A model generated the notes under the pieces. That model was given only the letters and a program-made list of their open reading frames with translations. It was not told the DNA's origin and did not search any database. A DNA stretch of 24,170 nt from an uncultured Parabacteroides sp. (GTDB lineage Bacteria; Bacteroidota; Bacteroidia; Bacteroidales; Tannerellaceae), in NCBI GenBank assembly GCA_900552465.1, contig URZO01000068.1:1-24170 (forward strand), given 5' to 3'. How positions within the stretch are numbered: position 1 is the first letter of the stretch; every line of letters starts with the position of its first letter. Of this stretch, positions 14,351 through 23,097 are shown in pieces. The translations under genes were made by a program, and so were the position numbers.

Positions 14351-15196
14351 ATGCAACTCAGTAACTATCATAGTCATTGTACCTTTTGTGACGGGCGGAG
14401 CACGCCGGAGGACTTCGTTAAGTTTGCCGTTTCGCATGGATTTCGTGCCTACGGCTTTTCTTCCCATTCGCCGCTGCCGTTTGAGACGTTCTGGAATATG
14501 TCGAAGGATGATATGCCTGAATATCTGATGGAGATCCAGCGGCTGAAGAAGAAGTATGGTGACCAACTGGAAATATATGTCGGGCTGGAAATCGACTTCT
14601 TAGATGAGACCTATAATGCCTCTATCCCCTATTTCCGGAACTTGCCGCTCGACTACCGCATCGGTTCCATTCATTTCCTGCCGGTAGCCCTTCCGCTTGC
14701 GGAAGAGAATATGGTTTGTATAGACGGTTCTTTCAGGGACTACCGGAACTCCGTCGACACCTATTACGAAGGGGATATCCGCAAACTGGTCGCCCGCTAT
14801 TTCGACTCCACGCTAAAGATGATCGAGGCCGGCGGGATCGACATCGTCGGACACATGGATAAAATCTATATGAACGGACAGAAATATGAAGCCTTCGACC
14901 TGGAGGCGGACTGGTACCAAAAGCCGCTCGACGACTGCCTGCACCTGATTGCCGAGAAAGGGCTGATGGTCGAAGTCAACACCAAAAACCTGCAGAAGAA
15001 ACAAGAGCTTTACCCGCATCACGATTACCTGCACCGCCTGCGTGAACTGGATATTCCGGTAATGGTCAACTCCGACTGCCATTATCCCGACCTGGTGAAC
15101 GATGGACGCGCCGAGGCATTCGAACTGCTGAAAAAAGCAGGATTCAAATCTACTCGCGAGCTTATCGGCGGAAAATGGGAAGATGTAGCAATTTGA
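14351..15196 (+). CDS. PHP-domain histidinol-phosphatase-like protein
   Basis: A 281-residue metal-dependent phosphoesterase of the PHP family, HisK/HisJ-like. Metal ligands are visible in order: H7 and H9 (NYHSHC), D14, H39 (SSHSPLPF), E80 (GLEIDF), H108 (GSIHFL), a histidine in DIVGHMDK and the D/H pair of VNSDCHYP near the end. The length and the GSIHF motif fit histidinol-phosphatase, which makes histidinol in histidine synthesis. There are no other his genes nearby, and Bacteroidetes usually have a HisB fusion for this step, so the physiological substrate is uncertain. It is probably a single-gene unit between the kbl terminator and the two-component operon. Confidence 0.82.
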   Translation: MQLSNYHSHCTFCDGRSTPEDFVKFAVSHGFRAYGFSSHSPLPFETFWNMSKDDMPEYLMEIQRLKKKYGDQLEIYVGLEIDFLDETYNASIPYFRNLPLDYRIGSIHFLPVALPLAEENMVCIDGSFRDYRNSVDTYYEGDIRKLVARYFDSTLKMIEAGGIDIVGHMDKIYMNGQKYEAFDLEADWYQKPLDDCLHLIAEKGLMVEVNTKNLQKKQELYPHHDYLHRLRELDIPVMVNSDCHYPDLVNDGRAEAFELLKKAGFKSTRELIGGKWEDVAI

Positions 15197-15203
15197 GACA
15201 TTT

Positions 15204-15219
15204 GTAACAGAAACGTAAC
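15204..15219 (+). promoter_or_regulatory. GTAAC direct repeat, candidate response-regulator site
   Basis: GTAAC at 15204-15208 and again at 15215-15219, an 11-bp period equal to one helical turn, upstream of the response regulator gene. OmpR/PhoB-type regulators bind direct repeats of this spacing, so it may be an autoregulatory site (inference). Confidence 0.35.
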
Positions 15220-15270
15220 ATGTATTTCATTCCTTCGAAATACCGAACTGCGTCCTTTGCAGAAATAAAT

Positions 15271-15278
15271 TATATTTG
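15271..15278 (+). promoter_or_regulatory. Promoter -7 box of the two-component operon
   Basis: TATATTTG matches TAnnTTTG, 22 bp before the response regulator start codon. No exact -33 box. Confidence 0.5.
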
Positions 15279-15300
15279 TAATAAATAAGACACATCGGTT

Positions 15301-15987
15301 ATGGATATGCAAAAGATTCTTGTGGTGGACGATGAAGAGGATTTGTGTGAGATCCTTAAGTTCAATCTCGAAATAGAAGGATATGAAGTAGACACCGCCT
15401 TCAGTGCGGAGGAAGCCCTGAAGATGGATATCCCTTCTTACCAATTGCTGCTGCTGGACGTCATGATGGGTGAAATATCCGGTTTCAAGATGGCCAGTAT
15501 CCTGCAGAAAAACGAGAAGACGGCCGGCATCCCTATCATCTTCCTGACTGCCAAAGATACGGAAAACGATATGCTGACAGGCTTCAACCTGGGAGCAGAC
15601 GACTATATCTCCAAACCATTCTCGATCCGCCAGGTCGTAGCCCGTGTGAAAGCAGTCCTACGCCGCACGACCGATAAAGAGAAACCGCAGGAAAACGAGC
15701 GTCTCGAATACGAAACACTTTCGCTCGACATAAAGCGCATTAAGGCGACTGTCGACGGACAGGAGGTGTCCCTCACCAAGAAGGAATTCGAAATACTAAG
15801 ACTGCTGTTGGAGAACAAAGGAAATGTATTCTCGCGCGAGGAAATCCTTTCCCGGATATGGAAAGACGAGGTCTACGTGCTCGACCGCACCATAGATGTA
15901 AACATCACCCGGTTGCGGAAGAAGATCGGGCCGTACGGAAAGAACATCGTCACCCGCCTCGGTTTCGGTTATTGTTTTGAAGGCTAA
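15301..15987 (+). CDS. OmpR/PhoB family response regulator
   Basis: A 228-residue DNA-binding response regulator. Residues 5-118 are the receiver domain, with the acidic pocket D10-D11, phosphoacceptor D53 in LLLLDVMM, T83 in FLTAK and K105 in ISKPF. Residues about 132-227 are a winged helix (LTKKEFEILRLLLENKGNVFSREEILSRIW ... RTIDVNITRLRKKIG ... VTRLGFGYCF). It is followed 15 bp later by its sensor kinase, so they form one operon. The receiver does not resemble RprY of Bacteroides as I remember it, so I give no symbol. The start could be Met1 or Met3. Targets and signal are unknown. Confidence 0.92.
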   Translation: MDMQKILVVDDEEDLCEILKFNLEIEGYEVDTAFSAEEALKMDIPSYQLLLLDVMMGEISGFKMASILQKNEKTAGIPIIFLTAKDTENDMLTGFNLGADDYISKPFSIRQVVARVKAVLRRTTDKEKPQENERLEYETLSLDIKRIKATVDGQEVSLTKKEFEILRLLLENKGNVFSREEILSRIWKDEVYVLDRTIDVNITRLRKKIGPYGKNIVTRLGFGYCFEG

Positions 15988-16002
15988 TCAAAGAGTACGA
16001 AG

Positions 16003-17772
16003 ATGGTTAAAATAGAATCGGGGACAAAAAACAGAATACCTTTCAGCCAACGGCTCTTCTGGTCGATATTCGCCATGTTCCTGGGATTTACGGCTTGTTT
16101 CCTGTTGTTCCAGTATCAAAGGGAGCGGGAGTTTGCACAGGAGAAGTTGAATAATGTACTGGGAAATTATAACTACCAACTGTTTCGCCGCACGCAGCAG
16201 GCCGAAGACATTAATAAGGTTGTCCACCTGTTTATCAGCGAGATCCCGCAAAAGGACCTGCGCGTCACGATTATCAATCCTGACGGCAAAGTCCTCTTTG
16301 ACAACAGCGGGGCAGAAGAGTTCAACAACCATAACGACCGTAGCGAAGTGCGCAAGGCACGCCTCTACAACGAAGGGTTTGCCATCCGCTCGTCCAACTC
16401 GACGGGAAAGCGCTATTTCTACACGGCCACAAATATAGGCGGATACATCTACCGCTCCGCCCTGCCCTGGGACCCGTACACGCAACGCGTCCTGACGATC
16501 GACACGGATTTCGTCTACTTCATGGCCCTGATGACGCTGATATTCTTTTTCGTCCTCTCCCGCTTCACGTTCAGCATCGGGCGGACGATCTCGAAGCTGC
16601 GTGATTTCGCCTTGAATGTGGAAAAAGACCGGATACCGGAAAACGAATATACATTCCCGAATGACGAGTTGGGGGATATCTCCAAGAATATCGTCAGCCT
16701 CTATCACCGCCAGCAGAAGGCCAAAAACGAGCTTTCAATGGAACGCGAGAAGCTGATCAAGCACTTCCAGTATGCCAAAGAAGGATTTGCCATGTTCACA
16801 GCGGAAGGCAGGGAGATATTGTCCAACATCCTCTACGTGCAGTTTGCCAACGTGATCTCCGACATCCAGATACGTCAGTCGGAAGATGCGATCGACATAC
16901 CGGAACTCGAGCCGATCCACCTTTTCCTGAGTAAGAATATCCCCAATACGAACCGCAAGCGGAAAGTCTTGCGCGAATCGGTCACGGTGGACAAGAACGG
17001 GAAGATTTTCCTGATCGAATGCATCCTGTTCCTCGACAACAGCTACGAGATATCCATCAACGACATCTCGCGCCAGGAGGAAGAGAGCCGGATGAAGCGC
17101 CAGTTGACGCAAAACGTCGCGCACGAACTGAAGACCCCCGTCAGCAGCATCCAGGGCTATTTAGAAACCATCATCAGCAACCCGACACTGCCGGACGAGA
17201 AGCGTCAGTTCTTCCTCGAACGCTGCTACTCGCAGAGCACGCGCCTGACGGGTCTGCTGCGTGACATCTCCGTGCTGAACCGCCTGGACGAAGCCTCCGA
17301 AATGTTCGAGCTGTCGGATGTGAACATCCCGAAACTGATCGGCGAGATCGAGAAGGAATGCTCGAAAGAGATCGAGGAAAAGAAGATCACGACGGAAGCA
17401 ATCCTGCCGGGCAACCCGATGATATACGGCAACTACTCGCTGCTCTATTCTATCTTCCGCAACCTCTACGACAACGCGATCGCCTACGCCGGCGACGGCA
17501 TCCACATCACGGTCAACTGCTACAAGGAAGATCCGAAGTTCTATTACTTCAGCTTCTCGGATAACGGCGTCGGCATCTCCGAAGAACATATCAACCGTAT
17601 CTTCGAACGCTTCTACCGTGTCGACAAAGGCCGCAGCCGCAAGGTCGGCGGGACCGGACTGGGCCTCTCCATCGTCAAAAACGGCGTGAACTTCCACAAG
17701 GGACAGATCTCAGCCAAGAGTGGACTGGGCAAGGGAATGACCTTCTTCTTCACCTTAAAGAAAAAGATCTGA
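16003..17772 (+). CDS. Membrane sensor histidine kinase
   Basis: A 589-residue kinase paired with the upstream regulator. Transmembrane helix 1 is at about residues 19-38 and helix 2 at about 169-188; the roughly 130 residues between form a periplasmic sensor domain of unrecognised type. After a HAMP-like linker and a PAS-like segment comes the DHp domain with the phosphorylated His374 in AHELKTPVSS, then the ATPase domain with N (NLYDNAIAYA), G1 (DNGVG), F (ERFYRVDKGRSR) and G2 (GGTGLGLSIV) boxes. It should autophosphorylate and pass phosphate to D53 of the regulator. The signal is unknown. The stop codon lies 2 bp from the stop codon of a convergent permease gene with no terminator between. 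Confidence 0.92.
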   Translation: MVKIESGTKNRIPFSQRLFWSIFAMFLGFTACFLLFQYQREREFAQEKLNNVLGNYNYQLFRRTQQAEDINKVVHLFISEIPQKDLRVTIINPDGKVLFDNSGAEEFNNHNDRSEVRKARLYNEGFAIRSSNSTGKRYFYTATNIGGYIYRSALPWDPYTQRVLTIDTDFVYFMALMTLIFFFVLSRFTFSIGRTISKLRDFALNVEKDRIPENEYTFPNDELGDISKNIVSLYHRQQKAKNELSMEREKLIKHFQYAKEGFAMFTAEGREILSNILYVQFANVISDIQIRQSEDAIDIPELEPIHLFLSKNIPNTNRKRKVLRESVTVDKNGKIFLIECILFLDNSYEISINDISRQEEESRMKRQLTQNVAHELKTPVSSIQGYLETIISNPTLPDEKRQFFLERCYSQSTRLTGLLRDISVLNRLDEASEMFELSDVNIPKLIGEIEKECSKEIEEKKITTEAILPGNPMIYGNYSLLYSIFRNLYDNAIAYAGDGIHITVNCYKEDPKFYYFSFSDNGVGISEEHINRIFERFYRVDKGRSRKVGGTGLGLSIVKNGVNFHKGQISAKSGLGKGMTFFFTLKKKI

Positions 17773-17774
17773 TC

Positions 17775-20159
17775 CTACTCCACATGTATGCTCTCCACCG
17801 GATTCTCCCGGGCTGTGCGCCAGTTCTGGAAGGAGACGGTGAGGAGGGTGACAAGTAGAATGATGCCGAAGGCCAAGACAAAGACCCACCAGTAGACCGG
17901 CGTCCGGTAAACAAACGTCTTCAGCCAACCGGAAGCCAACATATAGGCGACAGGCGTAGCCAGAATGAAGCAGACGACCACGATATAGAAATATTTGCGG
18001 TTAAACATCAGCAGTATATCCGCCACCGTCGCCCCGTGCACCTTACGGATACCGATCTCCTTCCGGCGGTATTGCGTCTCGAAAATCACCAGGCCGAAAA
18101 CACCTACTATCGAGATCAGGATCGCCAATACACTGGACCACGTCACCATCTGCTTCACGAACTCCTCGCGATGATAGAGCTGGTTGTACAGGGAGTCGTA
18201 GAACTCGATCTCCAACGGATAGGATGCATCTATATTGGCCGCAGCTTCGCGGATATAGCCGACGACTTTCTCTGCATCGGCACCTGCACGCAACCGGATG
18301 TATGAGAAATTGAGCGGCTGCATCACCTTCGGCGTCGACACTAAGAAGGCCATATTGGTTTTCTCCTCGCGCATCGAGGTCAACAACACGTCGTCGGTAA
18401 AGCCCACGATGCGGCCCGGCCCCCAGCCCATATCGACCAGGTCGCCGAGGTGGAGGTCGTTCGCCTTGCGCGCCGTCTCGTTGAAGACGAAATGGTTCAG
18501 ACTATCCCGCTCGTCCGTACGGCTGAAATTATCCCCCTCTGTCAACCGGATGCCCATGACATCGAGGAAGGATGGCGAGACATTGAGCAGAAAGCCATTA
18601 AACGTTTCTTCCTTATAGGAGAATTCATACGTGGAATAAGAATCCTCGCCTCCGAACTTCTGGAAAGCGAAGGCAACGTCCTCGATCTCCGGATACTTCA
18701 TCAACTGATCGACATACGCATCGCGATGCTTGCCCGACATCTCGTTGCTCAACTCAGCTATCACAATCCGGTCACGGTCGAAACCTAAGTTATAATGCCG
18801 CATGAAGTAGTTCTGCAACTGGATGATGCAAGCCCCGACAATCAGAGCGATAGAAACGACATACTGCAACCCGATCAATGCCGTACGCAGCCGCTTCCCG
18901 GCAGGCGACAGCCCGAAACTCCCCTTCAACACCAATGCCGGAGGGAAAGACGTAATGTAATAAGCCGGATAGACACCCGCCAACACGCCGACCAGCAAAG
19001 CAATCGCCCCCGTCACAGTCACGACGGAAAGATTGGATAGTAAACTGATATCCGCCTCGACAAACGAGAGGAACTGCCCCCTATTGAGCAGGTAAATCCA
19101 GACAAGCGCCAGGACATAGGCAACAAGGCAAATCCCCGCCGCCTCTACTAATAGCGAAAGGCGGAGCGCCCCGGCAGGGCTTCCCAACACTTTCTGCGTA
19201 TTGATACTCCGGATGCGCATCGGCGTCAACGCCGTACTGAAATTCATATAATTGACAGCAGCTATCAACAAGATCAGCCAACCGATAAAGAAAAGCAGGC
19301 GCACCGTGTCCGGGCTTTGCGTCTTCAGCGGGCTTGCGCCCCATACATCCTGCATATTCATATAATGTATATCCTCGAGCGGGATCAGATGCAGGTGCAG
19401 ATGCTCCGCCCCCCAGATCTGCGAGTAGTCGAACGTACGGTTAAAGTTGTCCTCCACGGCGGCGGCAGACTCCGGGCTGTCGAGCAGCAGGTAGCACAGC
19501 CAGTTCGACCCGCCCCACTCCGTCGGTTTGCGGAAAGAGGCGTCGATCGCCATGTAGATATTGTTGCTTAGCTGCGTATTCTCAGGGAAATCGCGGTAGA
19601 CGGCCCCCACCGTCATGTTTTTTACCGTCTTGGTCCAGACCCAGTCGTGCGAATGGATCTGTCGGCCGACAGCCGGTTCGCCGGCGAACATCCGCCGTGC
19701 CAGGCTCTCCGGAATGATCGCCTTCTCCGGGTCCTCGAGGCAACTTCCGTCGCCCTCGACAAAGGTGAATCCGAAGATATTCACAATATCGGGATGACAA
19801 GTCGTGACCCGTTCACGGAACCCCTTCTGGTCGTTCCCCTCACCGATTGTAAGGTAGTAGCGCTTATCGTAAGGCGTAATCAGCGTCCCTGCCTCGATAT
19901 GCGGAGACGAGGCGATCAGCACGTCAGGGAATGCCCCCGGATAGATCACGCGCCCGTCGGCCATGACACTGTCACAAAGTTCAGCCAGAAAAATCCTTTC
20001 CGCCTTCGGATGACAACGGTCGAAGCCGTAATCATACCGTACCTGCATCATCAGGATCAGAAACGCGGCAAAAGCAACCGAAAGCCCGGCAACATTCAGG
20101 AACATCGCCATCTGAAAACGCCGGAACATGCCAAGAAAATTACGTACAAGTGTCTTCAT
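17775..20159 (-). CDS. ABC transporter permease, FtsX/MacB type (paralog 1)
   Basis: A 794-residue inner-membrane protein of the duplicated FtsX/MacB_PCD permease family, typical of Bacteroidetes. Visible layout: one N-terminal helix (FLNVAGLSVAFAAFLILMMQV), a periplasmic domain, three helices (about 290-420), a fifth helix (LIGLQYVVSIALIVGACIIQ), a second periplasmic domain, then three C-terminal helices beginning near VFGLVIFETQYRRKEIGIRKVHGA; it ends ENPVESIHVE. Relatives work with a separate ATPase to move lipoproteins, peptides or drugs without a fixed channel. No ATPase gene is in the window. The start at 20159 (MKTLVRNF) is chosen by alignment with the paralog; the longer frame starts inside an AT-rich repeat. 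It follows paralog 2 by 39 bp in one operon. Confidence 0.88.
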   Translation of the reverse strand: MKTLVRNFLGMFRRFQMAMFLNVAGLSVAFAAFLILMMQVRYDYGFDRCHPKAERIFLAELCDSVMADGRVIYPGAFPDVLIASSPHIEAGTLITPYDKRYYLTIGEGNDQKGFRERVTTCHPDIVNIFGFTFVEGDGSCLEDPEKAIIPESLARRMFAGEPAVGRQIHSHDWVWTKTVKNMTVGAVYRDFPENTQLSNNIYMAIDASFRKPTEWGGSNWLCYLLLDSPESAAAVEDNFNRTFDYSQIWGAEHLHLHLIPLEDIHYMNMQDVWGASPLKTQSPDTVRLLFFIGWLILLIAAVNYMNFSTALTPMRIRSINTQKVLGSPAGALRLSLLVEAAGICLVAYVLALVWIYLLNRGQFLSFVEADISLLSNLSVVTVTGAIALLVGVLAGVYPAYYITSFPPALVLKGSFGLSPAGKRLRTALIGLQYVVSIALIVGACIIQLQNYFMRHYNLGFDRDRIVIAELSNEMSGKHRDAYVDQLMKYPEIEDVAFAFQKFGGEDSYSTYEFSYKEETFNGFLLNVSPSFLDVMGIRLTEGDNFSRTDERDSLNHFVFNETARKANDLHLGDLVDMGWGPGRIVGFTDDVLLTSMREEKTNMAFLVSTPKVMQPLNFSYIRLRAGADAEKVVGYIREAAANIDASYPLEIEFYDSLYNQLYHREEFVKQMVTWSSVLAILISIVGVFGLVIFETQYRRKEIGIRKVHGATVADILLMFNRKYFYIVVVCFILATPVAYMLASGWLKTFVYRTPVYWWVFVLAFGIILLVTLLTVSFQNWRTARENPVESIHVE

Positions 20160-20164
20160 CTTCC

Positions 20165-20192
20165 AAAATTCATAATTCAAAATTCATAATTC
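20165..20192. repeat. AT-rich ATAATTC filler repeat between the two permease genes
   Basis: AATTCATAATTC appears twice in the 39-bp gap between the paralogs. On the minus strand the repeat creates an ATG in frame with paralog 1, an artefact that lengthens its open frame by 7 codons. Confidence 0.65.
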
Positions 20193-20198
20193 CTAACC

Positions 20199-22556
20199 TT
20201 ACTCTATATGTATGCTCTCCACCGGATTCTCCGTCGCCGCCTGCCAGTTCTGGTACGTCACGGTAATGGCCGTCACCAACGCTATCACTAAAAAGGCCAG
20301 CGCAAATGCCCACCAGTAGATCGGTATGCGTGAAGAGAAATTCTCGAGCCATTTGTTCACCCCGTACCAGGCAATCGGCGCGGCGATCACGAAGCAGACC
20401 ACGACGACACGCAGGTAAACGAGATTGAACATCGCCAGTATCTCCCCGATCGACGCCCCGTAGACCTTGCGGATGCCGATCTCCTTGCGCCGGTACTGCG
20501 TCTCGAAAAGCACCAGCCCGAACACGCCCACGACCGAAAGGACAATCGCTAAAAGCCCGAACAGCGAGATGATGTTCTTTATATATTGCTCCCGGTGATA
20601 AAGCTGGTCGAACACCGAATCGTAGAAACGGATGTCCGCCGGATAAGCCGGGTCGATCTCCGCCAACGCCTTGCGGATATGAGCGACTGCCTCCTCTGCG
20701 TTCGTCCCCGCCCGCAGGCGGATATAAGAGACCGGCTTCGGATCATTATTAACGATGAAGGCTACATCCGCTTCCTCTCCCCCGATCCGGAAAGAAACAA
20801 CCCGTACATCGCCGGTAAATCCGGCAATATATCCTTTCATGCTACCTGAAATCTCACGCCCCGCCTCCATCTGTATACGTTCGCGGGCAGAACGGTTATA
20901 GATGAACGTCGTTATCGAATCATTTTTAGCATCTGCCTCCGTAAAATCGCGTCCCTCGGTCACTTCCATTCCCATCACGCGCAGGAAGTTCCACGAAACA
21001 GGCAGCATATAGGTATAAAACTCCTGATCGCCGTACTTCATCGGTTGCATCATATACGTGTCCATGCCTCCGACCAGGAGTGACGAAAAAGCCACATCCT
21101 CGATTCCGGGATATTCCTTTAGTTTAGTCGAATAGACATCTTTGTGCAACATGGCGATCTCCGGATTCAGCTCGACGATAGCGATCTGGTCCTTGTCGAA
21201 CCCTAAGTTGAACTCGCGCATGTGCCGGTTCTGCAACTGGATGAATATCGCCCCGATAATCAATCCGATCGAAATGATATACTGAATGCCGATCAGCACC
21301 GTACGCATCCGCCGCCCGCCGGCCGAAAGCCCGAAATTGCCTTTCAACACTAACGCAGGCGGAAACGAAGTCATATACCACGCCGGATAGCTCCCGGCAA
21401 TCAACCCGACCCCGACCGAGACAGCCAGCAGGAGCGCCATCAGCCCGGTATGGTTCCGCAACAACGTGTCGGCCTCGACAAACGACAGCCACCGCGACTC
21501 GTTGAGCACATAGACCAGCGCGAATGCGAACAGGCAGGCCACCAGGCTGATCAGAACCGCCTCACCCGTCAAAGCCATGCGAAGCTCGCCGGCAGAACTG
21601 CCTAATACCTTCTGCGTATTGATACTTCTCATCCTGACAGGAGCCAGCGAGGTGCTGAAATTGGTAAAATTGATCCCCGCAATCAGGATAACCAACAGGG
21701 CAACGAGCAGCAGGAGGCGGACGGTCGACGGATCGCCGGCCTTGATATAGTCGCCCAGTGTCGTCGGCAGATAATAAATATCGGTCAGCGGCACGAGGCT
21801 GATGTGCATATCCTCACTTTTATAATGTTCTCCAAAATTGAACGTACGATTGAAGTTATCCTCGACCGTCTGGCGCGACTCCGGCTTGTCGAGCAACATA
21901 TAGCCGATGAAACATTGCGTGCCCCAATCTCCCTTTCCGAAATCCTCGACTGGTATATATATGTAATTCTCCAACTGCGTGTTTTTCGGAAAGTCTTTAT
22001 AGACGGCTCCTACCGTCATACTGGTCGATTCGCCGAGAGCATGGGTCGTCGTAATAGGCTGCCCGATGGCAGAGGCATCGTCAAACATACGCCGGGCCAG
22101 GCTCTCGGGTATCATGGCCATATCTGGGTTCTGCAGGCAGTTACGATCGCCCTCGAGGATCGTAAAGTCGAACACATCGACGATATCCGGATAGCAAAGA
22201 CCCAATTTCTCCTGAAATCCGCGTAGTTTTTCCCCTTCGCCAACCTTAAGATAAAAAGGATACCAGGTCGTCATGATCAAAGTAGACTTCTCGATATGCG
22301 GCGACGACTGAAAGACAGCGTCGGCAAAAGCCCTCGGGATGATCGGAGCATATTTATCATCACTATCCCTGACGCGGTCCAGGCGCACTACCCGGTCGGC
22401 GGTCGGATGACAACGGTCGAAGTCGCGCTCGTATTCGATCTGCATCATAATGATCAGAAAGGCGGCAAAGGCAACCGCAAGCCCGGCAACATTCAAGAAT
22501 GTCGCCATCCGGAAGCGACGGAAAACGCTGAGGAAATTACGCAGAAGTATCTTCAT
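20199..22556 (-). CDS. ABC transporter permease, FtsX/MacB type (paralog 2)
   Basis: A 785-residue permease with the same plan as its downstream neighbour: N-terminal RNFLSVFRRFRMATFLNVAG, eight predicted helices in the pattern 1-3-1-3, and the same C-terminus ENPVESIH(I)E. The two are tandem duplicates that have diverged mainly in their periplasmic domains. The start at 22556 (MKILLRNF) matches the paralog's start. The frame continues upstream to a TTG at 22667 through a hydrophobic stretch, but this has no counterpart in the paralog. The substrate is unknown and no ATPase or periplasmic adaptor gene is adjacent, so the partner subunit must be encoded elsewhere. Confidence 0.88.
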   Translation of the reverse strand: MKILLRNFLSVFRRFRMATFLNVAGLAVAFAAFLIIMMQIEYERDFDRCHPTADRVVRLDRVRDSDDKYAPIIPRAFADAVFQSSPHIEKSTLIMTTWYPFYLKVGEGEKLRGFQEKLGLCYPDIVDVFDFTILEGDRNCLQNPDMAMIPESLARRMFDDASAIGQPITTTHALGESTSMTVGAVYKDFPKNTQLENYIYIPVEDFGKGDWGTQCFIGYMLLDKPESRQTVEDNFNRTFNFGEHYKSEDMHISLVPLTDIYYLPTTLGDYIKAGDPSTVRLLLLVALLVILIAGINFTNFSTSLAPVRMRSINTQKVLGSSAGELRMALTGEAVLISLVACLFAFALVYVLNESRWLSFVEADTLLRNHTGLMALLLAVSVGVGLIAGSYPAWYMTSFPPALVLKGNFGLSAGGRRMRTVLIGIQYIISIGLIIGAIFIQLQNRHMREFNLGFDKDQIAIVELNPEIAMLHKDVYSTKLKEYPGIEDVAFSSLLVGGMDTYMMQPMKYGDQEFYTYMLPVSWNFLRVMGMEVTEGRDFTEADAKNDSITTFIYNRSARERIQMEAGREISGSMKGYIAGFTGDVRVVSFRIGGEEADVAFIVNNDPKPVSYIRLRAGTNAEEAVAHIRKALAEIDPAYPADIRFYDSVFDQLYHREQYIKNIISLFGLLAIVLSVVGVFGLVLFETQYRRKEIGIRKVYGASIGEILAMFNLVYLRVVVVCFVIAAPIAWYGVNKWLENFSSRIPIYWWAFALAFLVIALVTAITVTYQNWQAATENPVESIHIE

Positions 22557-22610
22557 AACAGATTGTGTTTTGTTTGTTTGCCTGATATAAAGCAAAAACC
22601 ATGCCAGTAA

Positions 22611-22643
22611 ACATAAGATATTGAACAACAAATAGATGCACAA
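22611..22643 (-). promoter_or_regulatory. Weak promoter candidate of the permease operon
   Basis: On the minus strand TATCTTATG (22619-22611) resembles the -7 box with one change, and TTG at 22643-22641 is about 21 bp further upstream. The gene-free stretch 22557-23097 holds this, a short TCTGTC/GACAGA hairpin near 22660-22680, the promoter at 22794-22824 and the 41-bp array. Confidence 0.3.
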
Positions 22644-22793
22644 TACCTTCTTTTCCCCTTCTGTCAAGAAATTAGACAGAGGTGTCCAAGATTTTTACAG
22701 TCGAATCAGGTAAAAAGGGGATGAATGCGGCCTGTTTCCCGGCGATCCCACGTCGGATATTATAAAAGTCTTGGAAATTAAAGGCTGAAATAG

Positions 22794-22824
22794 TTGTTTC
22801 CTACTATATTTAGTGTACATTTGC
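22794..22824 (+). promoter_or_regulatory. Promoter of the DUF6261-like gene
   Basis: TACATTTGC at 22816-22824 is a good -7 box, and TTG at 22794-22796 is a -33 element with a 19-bp spacer. Transcription would start near 22831, giving a 5' UTR of about 267 nt that contains the whole repeat array. Confidence 0.7.
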
Positions 22825-22866
22825 CAACGATGTGACGCCCGCCGGGAAGCCGGGAGGGAAAAACAT

Positions 22867-23060
22867 CCCGGCATGCAGCATGCGAGCATGAAAACAAAAA
22901 AAAACAACCCGGCATGCGGCATGCGAGCACAAAACAGAAAAAAAACAACCCGGCATGCGGCATGCGAGCATAAAAACAGAAAAAAACAGCCCGGCACGCG
23001 GCATGCGAGCATAAAAACGAAGAAAAACACATCGGCACGCGGCATGCGAGCACGAAATGA
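22867..23060 (+). repeat. 41-bp tandem repeat array in the 5' UTR
   Basis: Four full units start at 22867, 22908, 22949 and 22990, each exactly 41 bp, and a partial fifth starts at 23031. A unit reads CCCGGCATGCGGCATGCGAGCA followed by an A-rich half (for example TAAAAACAG then A-run and CA). The GC half holds two GCATGC palindromes and TGC-GA-GCA; the A-rich half puts an A-tract at every 41 bp, about four helical turns. A 6-bp stem (22850-22855 with 22866-22871) precedes the array. The length is not a multiple of three and all frames read different low-complexity peptides, so it is not coding. It is not a CRISPR: there are no unique spacers. Confidence 0.85.
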
Positions 23061-23097
23061 ATATAAATAAACTGATTATTAACAAAAACAAAAGATC

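Noticed and set aside
15301..17772. Naming the two-component pair rprY/rprX
   Set aside because: The N-terminal sequences of both proteins do not fit what I recall of Bacteroides RprY and RprX, so only the family is given.
20199..22667. Longer start for permease paralog 2 with an extra hydrophobic N-terminus
   Set aside because: It needs a TTG start, has no counterpart in the paralog, and overlaps the probable promoter region.
22867..23060. CRISPR array
   Set aside because: The whole 41-bp unit repeats without unique spacers, and no cas gene is in the window.
22695..23091. Open frames on both strands across the 41-bp array
   Set aside because: They are low-complexity readings of the repeat; since 41 is not a multiple of three, each unit is read in a different frame.
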